The notes: generated from the letters alone by a model not told the origin. DNA of 64,000 nt from Mobilicoccus massiliensis (GCF_000826525.2 NZ_LN651331.1:280323-344322), one strand, 5' to 3'; positions 47,272-56,341 are shown, counted from the first letter of the stretch. Numbers and translations: made by a program.

Positions 47272-48762
47272 ATGGGCCAAGAGGTGAGCAGCGGCGAGTG
47301 GAGCAACACTCAACGGCAGCAGTACCGCGAGAAGGTGCGCCAGAACCTCGACGTCTTCGAACGCATGCTCGCGGTGAGCAGCTTCGATCCCGGACGCTTC
47401 ATGACGGGCATGGAGATGGAGTTCTCGCTGCTCGACGAGAACCTCGACCCGGCGTTCCGCAACGCCGAGGTGCTCGAGGCCATCGACGACGACTCCTTCG
47501 TTCACGAACTCGCGCGTTTCAACATCGAGGTCAACGTCGACCCACGCTCGCTCGAGGGTGACGGCCTCAGCACGCTGGAGAAGGACGTCGTACAGGCCCT
47601 GGGCGAGGCCGGTCGGGCCGCGCAGAGCGTCGGGGCACGCCTGGCGATGATCGGCATCCTGCCGACGATCATGGTCTCCCACGTCACCGACGACGGGTGG
47701 ATGAGCACGCCCAACCGGTACAGCGCCCTCAACGACGCCATCATGCGGGCGCGCGGCGAGGACATGTTCATCGACATCAGCGGGCCGTCGGGGGAGCGGG
47801 TGTCGGTCTACGCCGACTCGATCGGCCCGGAGGCCGCGTGCACGTCGATGCAACTCCACCTGCAGGTGGCGCCCGCCGACTTCGCCGCGTACTGGAACGC
47901 CGCTCAGGCGTTGGCCGGCCCCCAGCTCGCCATCGCCGCGAACTCGCCGTTCTTCGCCGGGCAGATGTTGTGGCACGAGACCCGCATCCCGTTGTTCACG
48001 CAGGCGGCCGACACACGGTCGGTCGAGCTCGTCAACCAGGGCGTGCGTCCGCGCGTCGACTTCGGCGACCGCTGGATCACCTCGATCTTCGACCTGTTCG
48101 AGGACAACGTGCGCTACTTCCCGGCGCTGTTGCCCGAGATCAGCGACGTGGACCCGATCGAGCAGCTCGAGCAGGGTGAGCCGCCGGACCTCGCGGAGCT
48201 GCGGCTGCACAACGGCACGATCTACCGGTGGAACCGGCCGATCTACGACACCGCGGGCGGGCGTCCGCACCTGCGCGTCGAGAACCGGGTGCTGCCGGCG
48301 GGACCGACGATCACCGACGTCATCGCCAACGCGGCCTTCTACTACGGCGTGCTCGTCTACCTCGCGCGCGAGGACCGGCCGGTGTGGACCCAGATGAGCT
48401 TCTCGGCCGCGAGCACGAACTTTCGCCACGGCGCCCGCGACGGCATGTCGGCGCGTCTCTACTGGCCCGGTTACTCGTCGATCTCGCCCGACGAACTCGT
48501 CCTGCGGCATCTGCTGCCGCTGGCTCAGGAGGGCCTGTCGACCCTCGGTGTCGACGCCGACGTGCGCGATCACTACCTCTCGGTCATCGAGGGCCGGGCC
48601 CTCTCGCGTCAGAACGGTGCATCGTGGCAGCGCGACACCGTGCTCGCCCTCGAGCAGTCCGGCCTGGATCGCGCGGAGGCACTGCGACGCATGCTCGCGA
48701 TCTACCTCGACCTCAGTGAGGCGAACGAGCCGGTGCACACGTGGGAGATCCCGCAGCGCTGA
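47272..48762 (+). CDS. GCS2-family carboxylate-amine ligase (glutamate--cysteine ligase-like)
   Basis: A 496-residue protein of the glutamate-cysteine ligase type 2 family, which joins a carboxylate to an amine with ATP. Visible are MTGMEMEFSLLDENLDP with acidic metal ligands, FNIEVNVDPRSLEG, ACTSMQLHLQVAPADF, and LRVENRVLPAGPTITD. The real product is uncertain: actinobacteria usually rely on mycothiol, and many such genes are only annotated as ligases by fold. ATG at 47272 follows GGAG; TACAGT at 47230-47235 is a likely -10 element. Confidence 0.82.
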   Translation: MGQEVSSGEWSNTQRQQYREKVRQNLDVFERMLAVSSFDPGRFMTGMEMEFSLLDENLDPAFRNAEVLEAIDDDSFVHELARFNIEVNVDPRSLEGDGLSTLEKDVVQALGEAGRAAQSVGARLAMIGILPTIMVSHVTDDGWMSTPNRYSALNDAIMRARGEDMFIDISGPSGERVSVYADSIGPEAACTSMQLHLQVAPADFAAYWNAAQALAGPQLAIAANSPFFAGQMLWHETRIPLFTQAADTRSVELVNQGVRPRVDFGDRWITSIFDLFEDNVRYFPALLPEISDVDPIEQLEQGEPPDLAELRLHNGTIYRWNRPIYDTAGGRPHLRVENRVLPAGPTITDVIANAAFYYGVLVYLAREDRPVWTQMSFSAASTNFRHGARDGMSARLYWPGYSSISPDELVLRHLLPLAQEGLSTLGVDADVRDHYLSVIEGRALSRQNGASWQRDTVLALEQSGLDRAEALRRMLAIYLDLSEANEPVHTWEIPQR

Positions 48763-48892
48763 TCGCCGGTGGACTCCCGCACTGCGGCGATCCGGGACCT
48801 TACAGGCCCCGGCCGCGAGCGCTCGGGCATCCGGCGGGTGCGGCCGATAGGCTGGGCCGCGATCGCATCCACGAGCTGGGAGAGTTGGTGTC

Positions 48893-50122
48893 ATGGCTGT
48901 TCGTCGCGTAGCCCTCTTGACCGCGGGCGGGTTCGCGCCCTGTCTGTCCGCGGCCGTCGGTGGCCTCATCGAGCGGTACACGCAGGTGGCCCCCGACGTC
49001 GAGATCATCGCCTACAAGCACGGCTACCAGGGCCTGCTCACGGGCGACTCGATCACCGTCGACCGCGCCGTCCGTGACAAGGCGGGCCTGCTGGCGCGGT
49101 ACGGCGGCTCGCCGATCGGCAACTCGCGCGTCAAGCTCACCAACGTCGACGACCTCGTGAAGCGTGGCCTGGTGCCCGAGGGCGTCGACCCGCTCGACTT
49201 CGCGGCGCAGCGTCTCACCGAGGACGGCGTCGACGTGCTGCACACCATCGGCGGCGACGACACGAACACGACCGCCGCCGACCTGGCCGCGCACCTGGAG
49301 AAGACCGACCACCACCTCGTCGTCGTCGGCCTGCCCAAGACCATCGACAACGACATCGTGCCCATCCGGCAGTCCCTCGGCGCCCAGACGGCCGCCGAGC
49401 AGGCCTCGCGGTTCGCCCAGAACGTGCTCGCCGAGCACAACTCCGGCCCCCGCATGCTCATCGTCCACGAGGTCATGGGCCGCAACTGCGGCTGGCTCAC
49501 CGCCGCCGCAGCCCGGGAGTACCGCGCGTGGCTCGCTCAGCAGGAGTGGCTGCCCGAGATCGGCCTGTCGCGCGAGGCGTGGGACATCCACGGCGTGTAT
49601 GTCCCCGAGGTCGAGATCCACATCGACGCCGAGGCCGAGCGCCTCAAGCACACGATGGACACGGTCGGCAACGTGACGATCTTCCTCTCCGAGGGCGCGG
49701 GTGTCTCCGACATCGTCGACCTCATGGAGAGGAACGGCGAGGAGGTGCCGCGCGACGCGTTCGGGCACGTGCGTCTCAACGAGATCAACCCGGGGGAGTG
49801 GTTCGGCAAGCAGTTCGCCGAGAAGCTCGGCGCCGAGAAGGTCCTCGTGCAGAAGTCGGGGTACTTCTCCCGCTCCGCGCCGGCCAATGACTACGACCTC
49901 GACCTCATCTCGCAGATGACGACGATGGCCGTCGACAGCGCGCTCGCCGGTACGCCCGGCGTGGTCGGCAACGACGAGGACCACGACGACGTCCTGCGGG
50001 TCATCGAGTTCGACCGCATCGCCGGTCACAAGCCCTTCGACTACCGCCAGCAGTGGTACGCCGACATGCTGGCCGAGATCGGCCAGGGTCGTCCCGAGGG
50101 TCAGCACCCGGGCGGGCAGTGA
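48893..50122 (+). CDS. pfp: Pyrophosphate-type 6-phosphofructokinase
   Basis: Phosphorylates fructose 6-phosphate, reversibly if pyrophosphate-dependent. The 409-residue protein shows TAGGFAPCLSAAVGG, GGDDTNTTA (120-128), PKTIDNDI (148-155) and EVMGRNCGWLT. The Asp in GGDD and the Lys in PKTIDND are the residues that mark the PPi-dependent group, in place of Gly and Gly in ATP-dependent enzymes, so PPi is the predicted donor. TAGGCT at 48848-48853 is a likely promoter. A strong terminator follows at 50176. Confidence 0.9.
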   Translation: MAVRRVALLTAGGFAPCLSAAVGGLIERYTQVAPDVEIIAYKHGYQGLLTGDSITVDRAVRDKAGLLARYGGSPIGNSRVKLTNVDDLVKRGLVPEGVDPLDFAAQRLTEDGVDVLHTIGGDDTNTTAADLAAHLEKTDHHLVVVGLPKTIDNDIVPIRQSLGAQTAAEQASRFAQNVLAEHNSGPRMLIVHEVMGRNCGWLTAAAAREYRAWLAQQEWLPEIGLSREAWDIHGVYVPEVEIHIDAEAERLKHTMDTVGNVTIFLSEGAGVSDIVDLMERNGEEVPRDAFGHVRLNEINPGEWFGKQFAEKLGAEKVLVQKSGYFSRSAPANDYDLDLISQMTTMAVDSALAGTPGVVGNDEDHDDVLRVIEFDRIAGHKPFDYRQQWYADMLAEIGQGRPEGQHPGGQ

Positions 50123-50175
50123 GCCGATGAACCTCGCCTGAGCCGCCGCCCACCGGGCAGCGTCGGGGCCGTACG

Positions 50176-50220
50176 GACGGGCCGGAATTCGAGTCGCCAT
50201 GACTCGGGTTCCGGCCCGTC
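50176..50220 (+). terminator. Hairpin terminator after pfp
   Basis: A 12-bp stem (GACGGGCCGGAA with TTCCGGCCCGTC) encloses a second 6-bp stem (CGAGTC/GACTCG). The remaining 180 bp before the amidase gene show no other clear feature. Confidence 0.8.
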
Positions 50221-50399
50221 GGCGTATCGGTGACGTCTCAAGGACTTTCCGAAACATCTCAGTTCGGTATCGGTCGGGTCGATGTGAGCAACGGGCCGTC
50301 GGTTCCCTCCCAGCGGAATCAGGGCGGCTCGGGGGGCCCGTAGAGCGCGCCGCAGACAGCGGTGACGTGCACCGATGTCCGACAGGAAGAGTTCTGCCC

Positions 50400-52346
50400 G
50401 TGCGTTTGCGACGCCTTTCCACGTTGACCGCCGCCACGATGCTGGCTCCCGCCTTCTGGGCCCTGCCGGCTCAGGGCGAGCCCAACCAGAAGCCCGTCGA
50501 GACGACCCAGGAGGCCGCGGCGCTCGTCGACCCGGCCGACCCGGCCGTCGGCGACGGCGACTACGCGACCAGCCAGGACATCGCGCTGGCCAAGGACAAG
50601 ACCCCCGAGGTGGCCCGCGAGCGCGACCTCGCGGTGCTCGGGGCGACCGGTCGGCAGGCCGTCGAGTCCTCGCTCGCCGTCATCGGCGTGACGTGGGAGG
50701 GCGACACCCCCCTCGCGGTGCAGTACCGCACCGAGGGCCCGAAGGGCTGGGGCGCCTGGCAGGGTATCGACACCTCGTCCGAGGGCGACGGCGTGGAGTC
50801 GCAGGCGCGCACCCGGGCCGGCTCGGACCCCATCGTTCTCACCGGCGCGACCGCCGTGCAGGCCCGTATCCTCGGTGCCCCCGGCGACGCGCCCCGCAAC
50901 CCCACCCTCGCGGTCATCGACCCGGGCCACGGTGAGGGCGACGCGAACACCGGCGTCCAGGCCGGTGCCGCTCAGGCCGCCGCCTCGCGGCCCACGATCC
51001 GCAGCCGCGCCCAATGGGGTGCCGACGAGTCGATCCGCAAGGGTTCCCCGTCCTACGGCGTCGTGCGCGGCGCGATCGTCCACCACACGGCCGGCACGAA
51101 CAACTACAGCCCCAGCCAGGTGCCCGCGATCCTGCGCGGCATCTACGCCTTCCACGTCAAGGACCGCGGCTGGAGCGACATCGGCTACAACTTCCTCGTC
51201 GACAAGTGGGGCCGGGTGTGGGAGGGCCGTTACGGCGGCACGAACCGCTCCCTCGTCGGTGCCCAGGCCAGCGGCTTCAACGGCGTGACCATGGGCATCT
51301 CGGTCATGGGCGACTACCGATACGTCAACCCCCCGCAGGCCTCGATCGACGCCGTGACCCGCGTCATCGCCTGGAAGGCCTCGATTCACGGGTTCGACCC
51401 GCGCGGCCGGTTCACCCACAACGGCAAGTCCTACCGCAACGTCAGCGGCCACCGCGACGTCGGCCAGACCTCGTGCCCCGGCCTCATCTACAACTACCTG
51501 CCGGCGATGGCCACGCGCGCCGCCGCGCTCAAGGGCGGTTCGTCCCTCGGCAACACGGGCGGATCCGCGCAGGTGGGCGGCACGACGCGTCCGCCCGCGG
51601 TCGGTTCGCCGCCCTCGGGTGGGCTCAACGTCGCCGACGCGATGCTGCTGGGCACGACGGGCAAGCTCTTCGCGGTGAGCCCGGCCGGCGCCGCGTCGAT
51701 CTCCTACGCGCGCGCCCTCGACCAGCGCAGCTGGCGTGGCTATGACCGCATCCTCGTCACCCAGGACATCTCCGGCGACCGGTTCCCCGACCTGCTGACG
51801 CGGGGCCGTCAGGACGGGCGGCTCTACGTCCACCCGGGGCGCGGCACCGGAGTGGCCGCCCGCACGTCGCTCGGCGGAGGCTGGAACGCGATGGCGCACA
51901 TCGTCGCTCCGGGCGACTGGACCGGCGACGGTCGGGCCGATCTGATCACCGTGCAGAAGTCCGACGGGAAGATGTACCTCTACCCCGGCAAGGGCAACAA
52001 CAAGTTCGGCTCCCGCGTCGCCATCGGCCAGGCCTGGGGCGGAATGGCGCACGTCCTCGCCGTGGGCGACTGGAGCGGCGACCGCAAGCCCGACCTCGTC
52101 GGCATCACCGCATCCGGGCAGGCCTACCTGTACCGCGGCGACGGGCGCGGCCGCTTCACCAAGGCCACGAAGTCCTCCCTCGGCTCGGTCAAGGGTTACT
52201 CGCGGTTCGTCGGCATGACCGGCACGGGCCGCATCCTCGCAGTCCGCGCGGACGGAAGCGCTGCCGTCCTCCGTCCTTCGGGCAACGGCATGGCGGCCAC
52301 CGCGGTGTCACCCAACTTCCGCGGCCTCACCGTCTTCGGCGGCTGA
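50400..52346 (+). CDS. Secreted N-acetylmuramoyl-L-alanine amidase (PGRP domain) with C-terminal VCBS/FG-GAP repeats
   Basis: A 648-residue exported peptidoglycan hydrolase. A signal peptide covers about residues 1-26 (VRLRRLSTLTAATMLAPAFWA). A domain of unknown function follows to about 200, then the PGRP/amidase_2 domain: GAIVHHTAGTNNYSPSQ, HVKDRGWSDIGYNFLVDKWG, GHRDVGQTSCPG, giving zinc ligands His, His and Cys. After a Gly/Ser/Thr linker, the last 230 residues hold repeats with Asp-rich loops (GDWTGDGRADL, GDWSGDRKPDL, QDISGDRFPDL) typical of beta-propeller FG-GAP/VCBS modules. GTG at 50400 with AGGAAG upstream is chosen. Confidence 0.9.
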   Translation: MRLRRLSTLTAATMLAPAFWALPAQGEPNQKPVETTQEAAALVDPADPAVGDGDYATSQDIALAKDKTPEVARERDLAVLGATGRQAVESSLAVIGVTWEGDTPLAVQYRTEGPKGWGAWQGIDTSSEGDGVESQARTRAGSDPIVLTGATAVQARILGAPGDAPRNPTLAVIDPGHGEGDANTGVQAGAAQAAASRPTIRSRAQWGADESIRKGSPSYGVVRGAIVHHTAGTNNYSPSQVPAILRGIYAFHVKDRGWSDIGYNFLVDKWGRVWEGRYGGTNRSLVGAQASGFNGVTMGISVMGDYRYVNPPQASIDAVTRVIAWKASIHGFDPRGRFTHNGKSYRNVSGHRDVGQTSCPGLIYNYLPAMATRAAALKGGSSLGNTGGSAQVGGTTRPPAVGSPPSGGLNVADAMLLGTTGKLFAVSPAGAASISYARALDQRSWRGYDRILVTQDISGDRFPDLLTRGRQDGRLYVHPGRGTGVAARTSLGGGWNAMAHIVAPGDWTGDGRADLITVQKSDGKMYLYPGKGNNKFGSRVAIGQAWGGMAHVLAVGDWSGDRKPDLVGITASGQAYLYRGDGRGRFTKATKSSLGSVKGYSRFVGMTGTGRILAVRADGSAAVLRPSGNGMAATAVSPNFRGLTVFGG

Positions 52347-52355
52347 GACCGAAAC

Positions 52356-52397
52356 CGAAGGCCCGGCTTCTCCACCCGAGGAGGAGCCGGGCCTTCG
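52356..52397 (+). terminator. Hairpin terminator after the amidase gene
   Basis: CGAAGGCCCGGCT (52356-52368) pairs with AGCCGGGCCTTCG (52385-52397). Confidence 0.8.
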
Positions 52398-52513
52398 ACA
52401 TCGAATCAGTTCCGACGGGTCCCGCAGGGACGGCGGCGGCAGCGACGGCAACGCCCGCGGAGGCCGGGGGCTGGATCGTGAGGTTGTCGGTGGCGTGGTC
52501 CACACTTGACGGC

Positions 52514-53455
52514 GTGACGACCTCCACCTCCGCACCGCGCAATCTCACCCGGTTCGCGTGGCTCTCGATCGCGACGGCCGTGGCCACCATCGCCCTCAAG
52601 ACGGGGGCCTGGTACATCACCGGGTCGGTCGGTCTGCTCTCCGACGCGGCCGAATCGGTGGTCAACCTCGTCGCCGCCTTCGTCGCCCTCGTCGCGCTGC
52701 ACGTGGCGGCCAGGCCCGCCGACAAGAGCCACCACTTCGGCCACAGCAAGGCCGAGTACTTCTCGGCGGCCGTCGAGGGGATGATGATCTTCGTCGCGGC
52801 GGTCTTCATCATCGTCACGGCCGTCGAACGCCTGCTCAATCCCGTCGCCATCGACAACGTCGGCATCGGCCTCGTCATCTCGGTCGTGGCGGCGGTGCTC
52901 AACGGCGTGGTGGCCGTCGTGCTCATTCGCGCCGGCCGTCGCTACCGGTCGAGCACCCTCACCGCCGACGGCAGGCACCTCATGACCGACGTCTGGACCA
53001 CGGGTGGGGTGCTCATCGGGGTGGCGCTCGTCGCGCTCACCCAGTGGCCACCGCTCGACCCCATCGTGGCGTTGCTCGTCGGCGTCAACATCATCGTCAC
53101 GGGCTGGAAGCTGCTGTCGCAGTCGATCGACGGGCTCATGGACGCCTCCTGGCCCAAGGAGGAGAACGCCGAACTCGCGCGGCTCATGCGCCGGTTCACG
53201 GGCGACGACGTCGACATCCACGCTCTGCGCACCCGGGAGTCGGGCCACCAGCGCTACGTCGACTTCCACCTTCTCGTCCCGGGCCGGTGGACGGTCGCGG
53301 ACGCTCATGACCTGTGTGAGGAGGTCGAACAGGCCGTCGCCGAGGCGTTCGAGGGGGTCATCGTCACGGGGCACATCGAGCCCAGCGAGGACCCCCGCGC
53401 GTACTCCGATTACGACGCCGAGGTCGCGCTCCCGCCCCACGATGAGCTGGCGTGA
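52514..53455 (+). CDS. Cation diffusion facilitator metal exporter
   Basis: A 313-residue inner-membrane antiporter that removes divalent metals such as zinc, iron, cobalt or manganese. About six helices are visible, with the helix-2 site SVGLLSDAAESVVNL, KSHHFGHSKAEYFSA, and the helix-5 site LTADGRHLMTDVWTT. A cytoplasmic C-terminal domain follows (TRESGHQRYVDFHLLVPG). The D in LSDAAES and the H-D pair in helix 5 fit the HD-HD or ND-HD metal site, which does not fix the metal. GTG at 52514 follows CACACT by 7 nt, a possible leaderless start. Confidence 0.9.
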   Translation: MTTSTSAPRNLTRFAWLSIATAVATIALKTGAWYITGSVGLLSDAAESVVNLVAAFVALVALHVAARPADKSHHFGHSKAEYFSAAVEGMMIFVAAVFIIVTAVERLLNPVAIDNVGIGLVISVVAAVLNGVVAVVLIRAGRRYRSSTLTADGRHLMTDVWTTGGVLIGVALVALTQWPPLDPIVALLVGVNIIVTGWKLLSQSIDGLMDASWPKEENAELARLMRRFTGDDVDIHALRTRESGHQRYVDFHLLVPGRWTVADAHDLCEEVEQAVAEAFEGVIVTGHIEPSEDPRAYSDYDAEVALPPHDELA

Positions 53456-53868
53456 GCCACACGGCTTCTCGCGCTCGAACGGCTGTCCCGACGGAGGCAA
53501 CCATCCTGGCGCGTGACGACTTCTCGAGAATCGCTCAGGACGGTCGTCCAATCGCCGATCTGGACGGCACACCGCAGTGGAGTGCGGTTCGAACGGACGA
53601 CGGGGTGAGGATCATGGAGGTCCTGGGCAGGCTGGATCATCGGTTGACGTCGGCTCTCGTGTCGAAGCAGTGGAGGCGGCAGGGGAGTCGCCGATTCGTC
53701 GGTCCTACGCACCTGGTGGAGTTGCTGCCACCCTCGAGCGAGGATCGCGTCACCGTCTTCTTCGGGCGATGCGCCACACCTGGGGACTCCTCCAGGCTGT
53801 CGGACTGCTCGCGCATCACGCTCGCGCAGCGCGAGGAGCTCGATCGCTTCGTCGCCCGGCTGGACTGA
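53452..53868 (+). CDS. Hypothetical protein coupled to the CDF gene
   Basis: I do not recognise this 138-residue product. The GTG overlaps the CDF stop by 4 bp, suggesting coupling. Its base composition is less biased than neighbours (more A/T at third positions), and a segment with VTVFFGRCATPGDSS carries two cysteines within 20 residues. It may be recently acquired, fast evolving or not coding. No membrane segment or known motif is seen. Confidence 0.45.
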   Translation: MSHTASRARTAVPTEATILARDDFSRIAQDGRPIADLDGTPQWSAVRTDDGVRIMEVLGRLDHRLTSALVSKQWRRQGSRRFVGPTHLVELLPPSSEDRVTVFFGRCATPGDSSRLSDCSRITLAQREELDRFVARLD

Positions 53869-54020
53869 GCGTCGCGGGGCGTGAGACGAGGGTGGGCCGT
53901 CCTGCTGCGACGGCCGGGCCGTCGCAGGGTGTCGGCCGCCGGCTCGCGTCCTCGAGCGGGGAACGCGTCGGCTTCCGTAGGCTGGCAGGCAGCACTGCCC
54001 CAGCGAACGAGGAGCCGAGC

Positions 54021-54455
54021 ATGACCGAACAGCAGGCCCGTGACGGCCGACGCAGCGTGACGATGTCGCGGGTAGGAGCGGGGCGCTTCGAGGCGCAGAA
54101 CGTGCGGGGAGGGCGCATCTCCCTCGGCACGGGCGACTCGTCCGATTTCACACCCGTCGAGCTGTTGCTCGCCGCCATCGCCGGCTGCAGCGGCATCGAC
54201 GTCGACATGCTCACGGCCCGGCGCGCCGAGCCCGAGCAGTTCGACATGGTCTCGGCGGGGGAGAAGGTGAGCGACGAGGACGGCAACCACTTGCGCGATC
54301 TCGAGGTGACGTTCACGGTGCGTTTTCCCGAGGGGGAGGGCGGCGACAAGGCGCGGGAGATGTTGCCCCGCGCGATCGAGGCATCACACGACCGGCTGTG
54401 CACCGTCTCACGCACCGTGGCCCTGGGCACCCCGGTCACACTGCGCGAGGCCTGA
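54021..54455 (+). CDS. OsmC/Ohr-family protein
   Basis: A 144-residue protein of the OsmC family, many of which are thiol peroxidases that reduce organic hydroperoxides. It has FTPVELLLAAIAGCSGIDVD with one conserved Cys and SHDRLCTVSRTVALG with the second, both needed in active members. The OsmC-like subgroup rather than Ohr is likely; substrate is uncertain. TAGGCT at 53978-53983 and GAGGAG before the ATG supply promoter and ribosome site. Confidence 0.88.
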   Translation: MTEQQARDGRRSVTMSRVGAGRFEAQNVRGGRISLGTGDSSDFTPVELLLAAIAGCSGIDVDMLTARRAEPEQFDMVSAGEKVSDEDGNHLRDLEVTFTVRFPEGEGGDKAREMLPRAIEASHDRLCTVSRTVALGTPVTLREA

Positions 54456-54485
54456 GCGTCGCCGCCGCGCGGCACCGCAGAAGAC

Positions 54486-54527
54486 GGATCCGGCCTGCGT
54501 CGAGCCATGTCGACGCAGGCCGGATCC
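54486..54527. terminator. Bidirectional terminator between osmC-like and DUF5709 genes
   Basis: A perfect 18-bp inverted repeat (GGATCCGGCCTGCGTCGA arm) with a 6-nt loop lies between converging genes. Confidence 0.85.
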
Positions 54528-54543
54528 TCAGCCGGGTGGGGCC

Positions 54544-54987
54544 TCACTCCTGCTCGATGCGCAGGGCGTCCTCCTCCGGAGACTTCAGATCGGGGGCGTG
54601 GTCGAGCAGTTCGAGATCCTCGTCCACCTGCTCCCCGACACCGACGTCGTCGACGTCCTCCTCCACGGGATCGATGTCGCGGTCCTCGGCGAGAACGTCA
54701 CGCTCGGCCGGGATCGCGTCGGGGTCGTCACCGCCGAGCATCGGTTCGTCGAGGCCGCTTTCGTTCTCGGGTGCGCCGTAGGCGGAGTCGGGGTCGGGCT
54801 CCTCCTGCATGATCCGCTGGTCGATCGTCTCCTCGACCGCGGGATCCTCCCCGAGGTACTCGGCCCCGCGAGGCTGCATGTCGGGCGGCGAGACGGGGAG
54901 GTCGTCGGTCTCGTCGCTGCTGATGCGGACGTCCTCCTCCTCGGGAGGGATGGGCACGTCGTCGTACTCGCTGGGCTGCTCACTCAT
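54544..54987 (-). CDS. DUF5709-like acidic protein
   Basis: A 147-residue, strongly acidic, proline-containing soluble protein with few aromatic residues, probably largely disordered. VSPPDMQPRG, ETIDQRIMQEEPDPD and a C-terminal SPEEDALRIEQE match the actinobacterial DUF5709 pattern. Function is unknown. ATG at 54987 overlaps the stop of the upstream YjbR gene by 4 bp. Confidence 0.75.
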   Translation of the reverse strand: MSEQPSEYDDVPIPPEEEDVRISSDETDDLPVSPPDMQPRGAEYLGEDPAVEETIDQRIMQEEPDPDSAYGAPENESGLDEPMLGGDDPDAIPAERDVLAEDRDIDPVEEDVDDVGVGEQVDEDLELLDHAPDLKSPEEDALRIEQE

Positions 54988-55436
54988 GCCCCTACCCTGC
55001 GACGTTGCGCGGGACTCCGCAACACGCACACGCAGGGTGTCGCGGCTCGCCAACCTTCGAGGCGGGCAACGCGACGCACACCCGCCGTCGCGCGATAGGA
55101 CTCCTCGACGAGTTCGGCGATCTCCGACCAGTCCGCCTTGGCCAGGTCGACACCGATCCATCCACTCGGACCGACGTAGCCGGGAACGAAGGTGTCGCCA
55201 CGGTCGAGGAGTGCGCGACGCTCGTCCTCGGGCAGGAGCACGAGCACCGACTGAGGATGCTGCCGCCAGGCCCCGCCGACCTTCACCGAGCCGCCGTACC
55301 AGGCGAAGATCTTCGTCGTGTAGAAGGTCGGACGGCCGTGCGAGACCTTCTCTTTCGCGTCGGGCAGCGCGAGGCAGATGTCACGCACCCGCGCGAGCAG
55401 AGGGTCGTCCTCGTCGAACATCACCGGGTGCGCCAT
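54984..55436 (-). CDS. MmcQ/YjbR-family protein
   Basis: A 150-residue protein of the MmcQ/YjbR fold, which resembles DNA-binding double-wing folds but has no firm function. Typical segments: LALPDAKEKVSHGRPTFY, IFAWYGG, GYVGPSGWIGVDL and ELVEESYRATAG. AAAGGA precedes the ATG at 55436. It is cotranscribed with the DUF5709 gene through an ATGA overlap. The last 25 residues are basic, with two Cys, and look unconserved. Confidence 0.82.
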   Translation of the reverse strand: MAHPVMFDEDDPLLARVRDICLALPDAKEKVSHGRPTFYTTKIFAWYGGSVKVGGAWRQHPQSVLVLLPEDERRALLDRGDTFVPGYVGPSGWIGVDLAKADWSEIAELVEESYRATAGVRRVARLEGWRAATPCVCVLRSPAQRRRVGA

Positions 55437-55537
55437 CGGCCATCCTTTCGCAGGCGGCGCCGTCGCTGACGACAGTACCCGCTGTGCCTACGCGGCCCAC
55501 CCGACGAAGAGCGAGCACGTGCCGTCGGGCGGATGCG

Positions 55538-55732
55538 TCAGTAACGACGCTCGCTCGGCATGACGATCCACAACAGGATGTAGATCAGCAGTTGAGGGCC
55601 GGGCAGAAGGCATGAGGCGACGAACGCGAGCCGGACGACCTTCGCGTTCCAGCCGTAACGACGCGCGAGCCCGCCACAGACCCCGCCGATGACGCGATTC
55701 GTGCGGTCGGTGCGAACGAGTGCCTGGGTCAC
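55538..55732 (-). CDS. Small PspC-domain membrane protein
   Basis: A 64-residue PspC-type protein: NRVIGGVCGGLARRYGWNAKVVRLAF then a single membrane helix with PGPQLLIYILLWIVMP. In larger proteins this domain senses envelope stress; alone its role is not known. GTG at 55732 follows AGGAGG by 5 nt, a very good site that fixes the start. Confidence 0.85.
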   Translation of the reverse strand: MTQALVRTDRTNRVIGGVCGGLARRYGWNAKVVRLAFVASCLLPGPQLLIYILLWIVMPSERRY

Positions 55733-55853
55733 GAGATCCTCCTGAAGGGTCGACGGCTACATCTCGAGTCAACCGGAGGATGCGCAATCGGGCCATCGGG
55801 GATCGCCCCGAGCTCACCCCGAGGCAGGACCAGAGCCTCGGCGTCGCCCCGGG

Positions 55854-56207
55854 TCAGCGGCGGCGGACGACCTCAGGGTGCGCGGCCCCGAAGGCACGGA
55901 CCGCGGTGAGCACGGGAGCCACGTCCCGCCCGGCCTCGGTCAGCCGGTAGACGACCGCACTCGGCGGGCCGGGGTCGACCATGCGCTCGGCGAGGCCACG
56001 GGCGCAGAACTCCTTGAGGCGGGCCGACAGAACACTGTCGGTGACCCCCGGCACGGCGCGTGCGAGCTCTCGAAACCGCTCGTGACCGGCGAGCATCGCC
56101 TCGAGGATGGCGCCGGCCCAGGCCCTCCCGAGCACGCTCATGACGTCCTCGAGGTCGGTGCATGGTGCCGTCGCCCCGGGGGTAGCAAGGGGCTGGTGTC
56201 GGCCCAT
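55854..56207 (-). CDS. HxlR-family transcriptional regulator
   Basis: A 117-residue winged-helix repressor or activator. Family marks are VMSVLGRAWAGAILEAMLAGHERFRELARAVPG, seen in GRAWAGAILEAMLAG and FRELARAVPGVTDSVLSARL, and GLAERMVDPGPPSAVVYRLT. A Cys at position 15 or 41 could sense oxidants or electrophiles, as in some relatives. I chose ATG at 56207 because GGAAGGAGG lies just before it; the ATG at 56222 lies in that site. It diverges from the monooxygenase gene across a palindrome. Confidence 0.88.
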   Translation of the reverse strand: MGRHQPLATPGATAPCTDLEDVMSVLGRAWAGAILEAMLAGHERFRELARAVPGVTDSVLSARLKEFCARGLAERMVDPGPPSAVVYRLTEAGRDVAPVLTAVRAFGAAHPEVVRRR

Positions 56208-56269
56208 GGGCCCTCCTTCCATGTGGTCTCGGTCGCGCCACCCATCGCGGTGGTATACCGTTCAACTAT

Positions 56270-56288
56270 CGCTAGGAATATCCTAGCG
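56270..56288. promoter_or_regulatory. Palindromic operator candidate between HxlR and monooxygenase genes
   Basis: CGCTAGGA (56270-56277) and TCCTAGCG (56281-56288) are perfectly complementary around ATA. The site lies in an AT-richer 134-bp divergent promoter region, close to TTCAAC (56261-56266), as expected for autoregulation and control of the monooxygenase genes by HxlR. Confidence 0.65.
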
Positions 56289-56341
56289 GGCGAGGCCGTT
56301 GAGGCAAGTGTTCACATCCGGACTTCCCCGAGGAGGACGTC

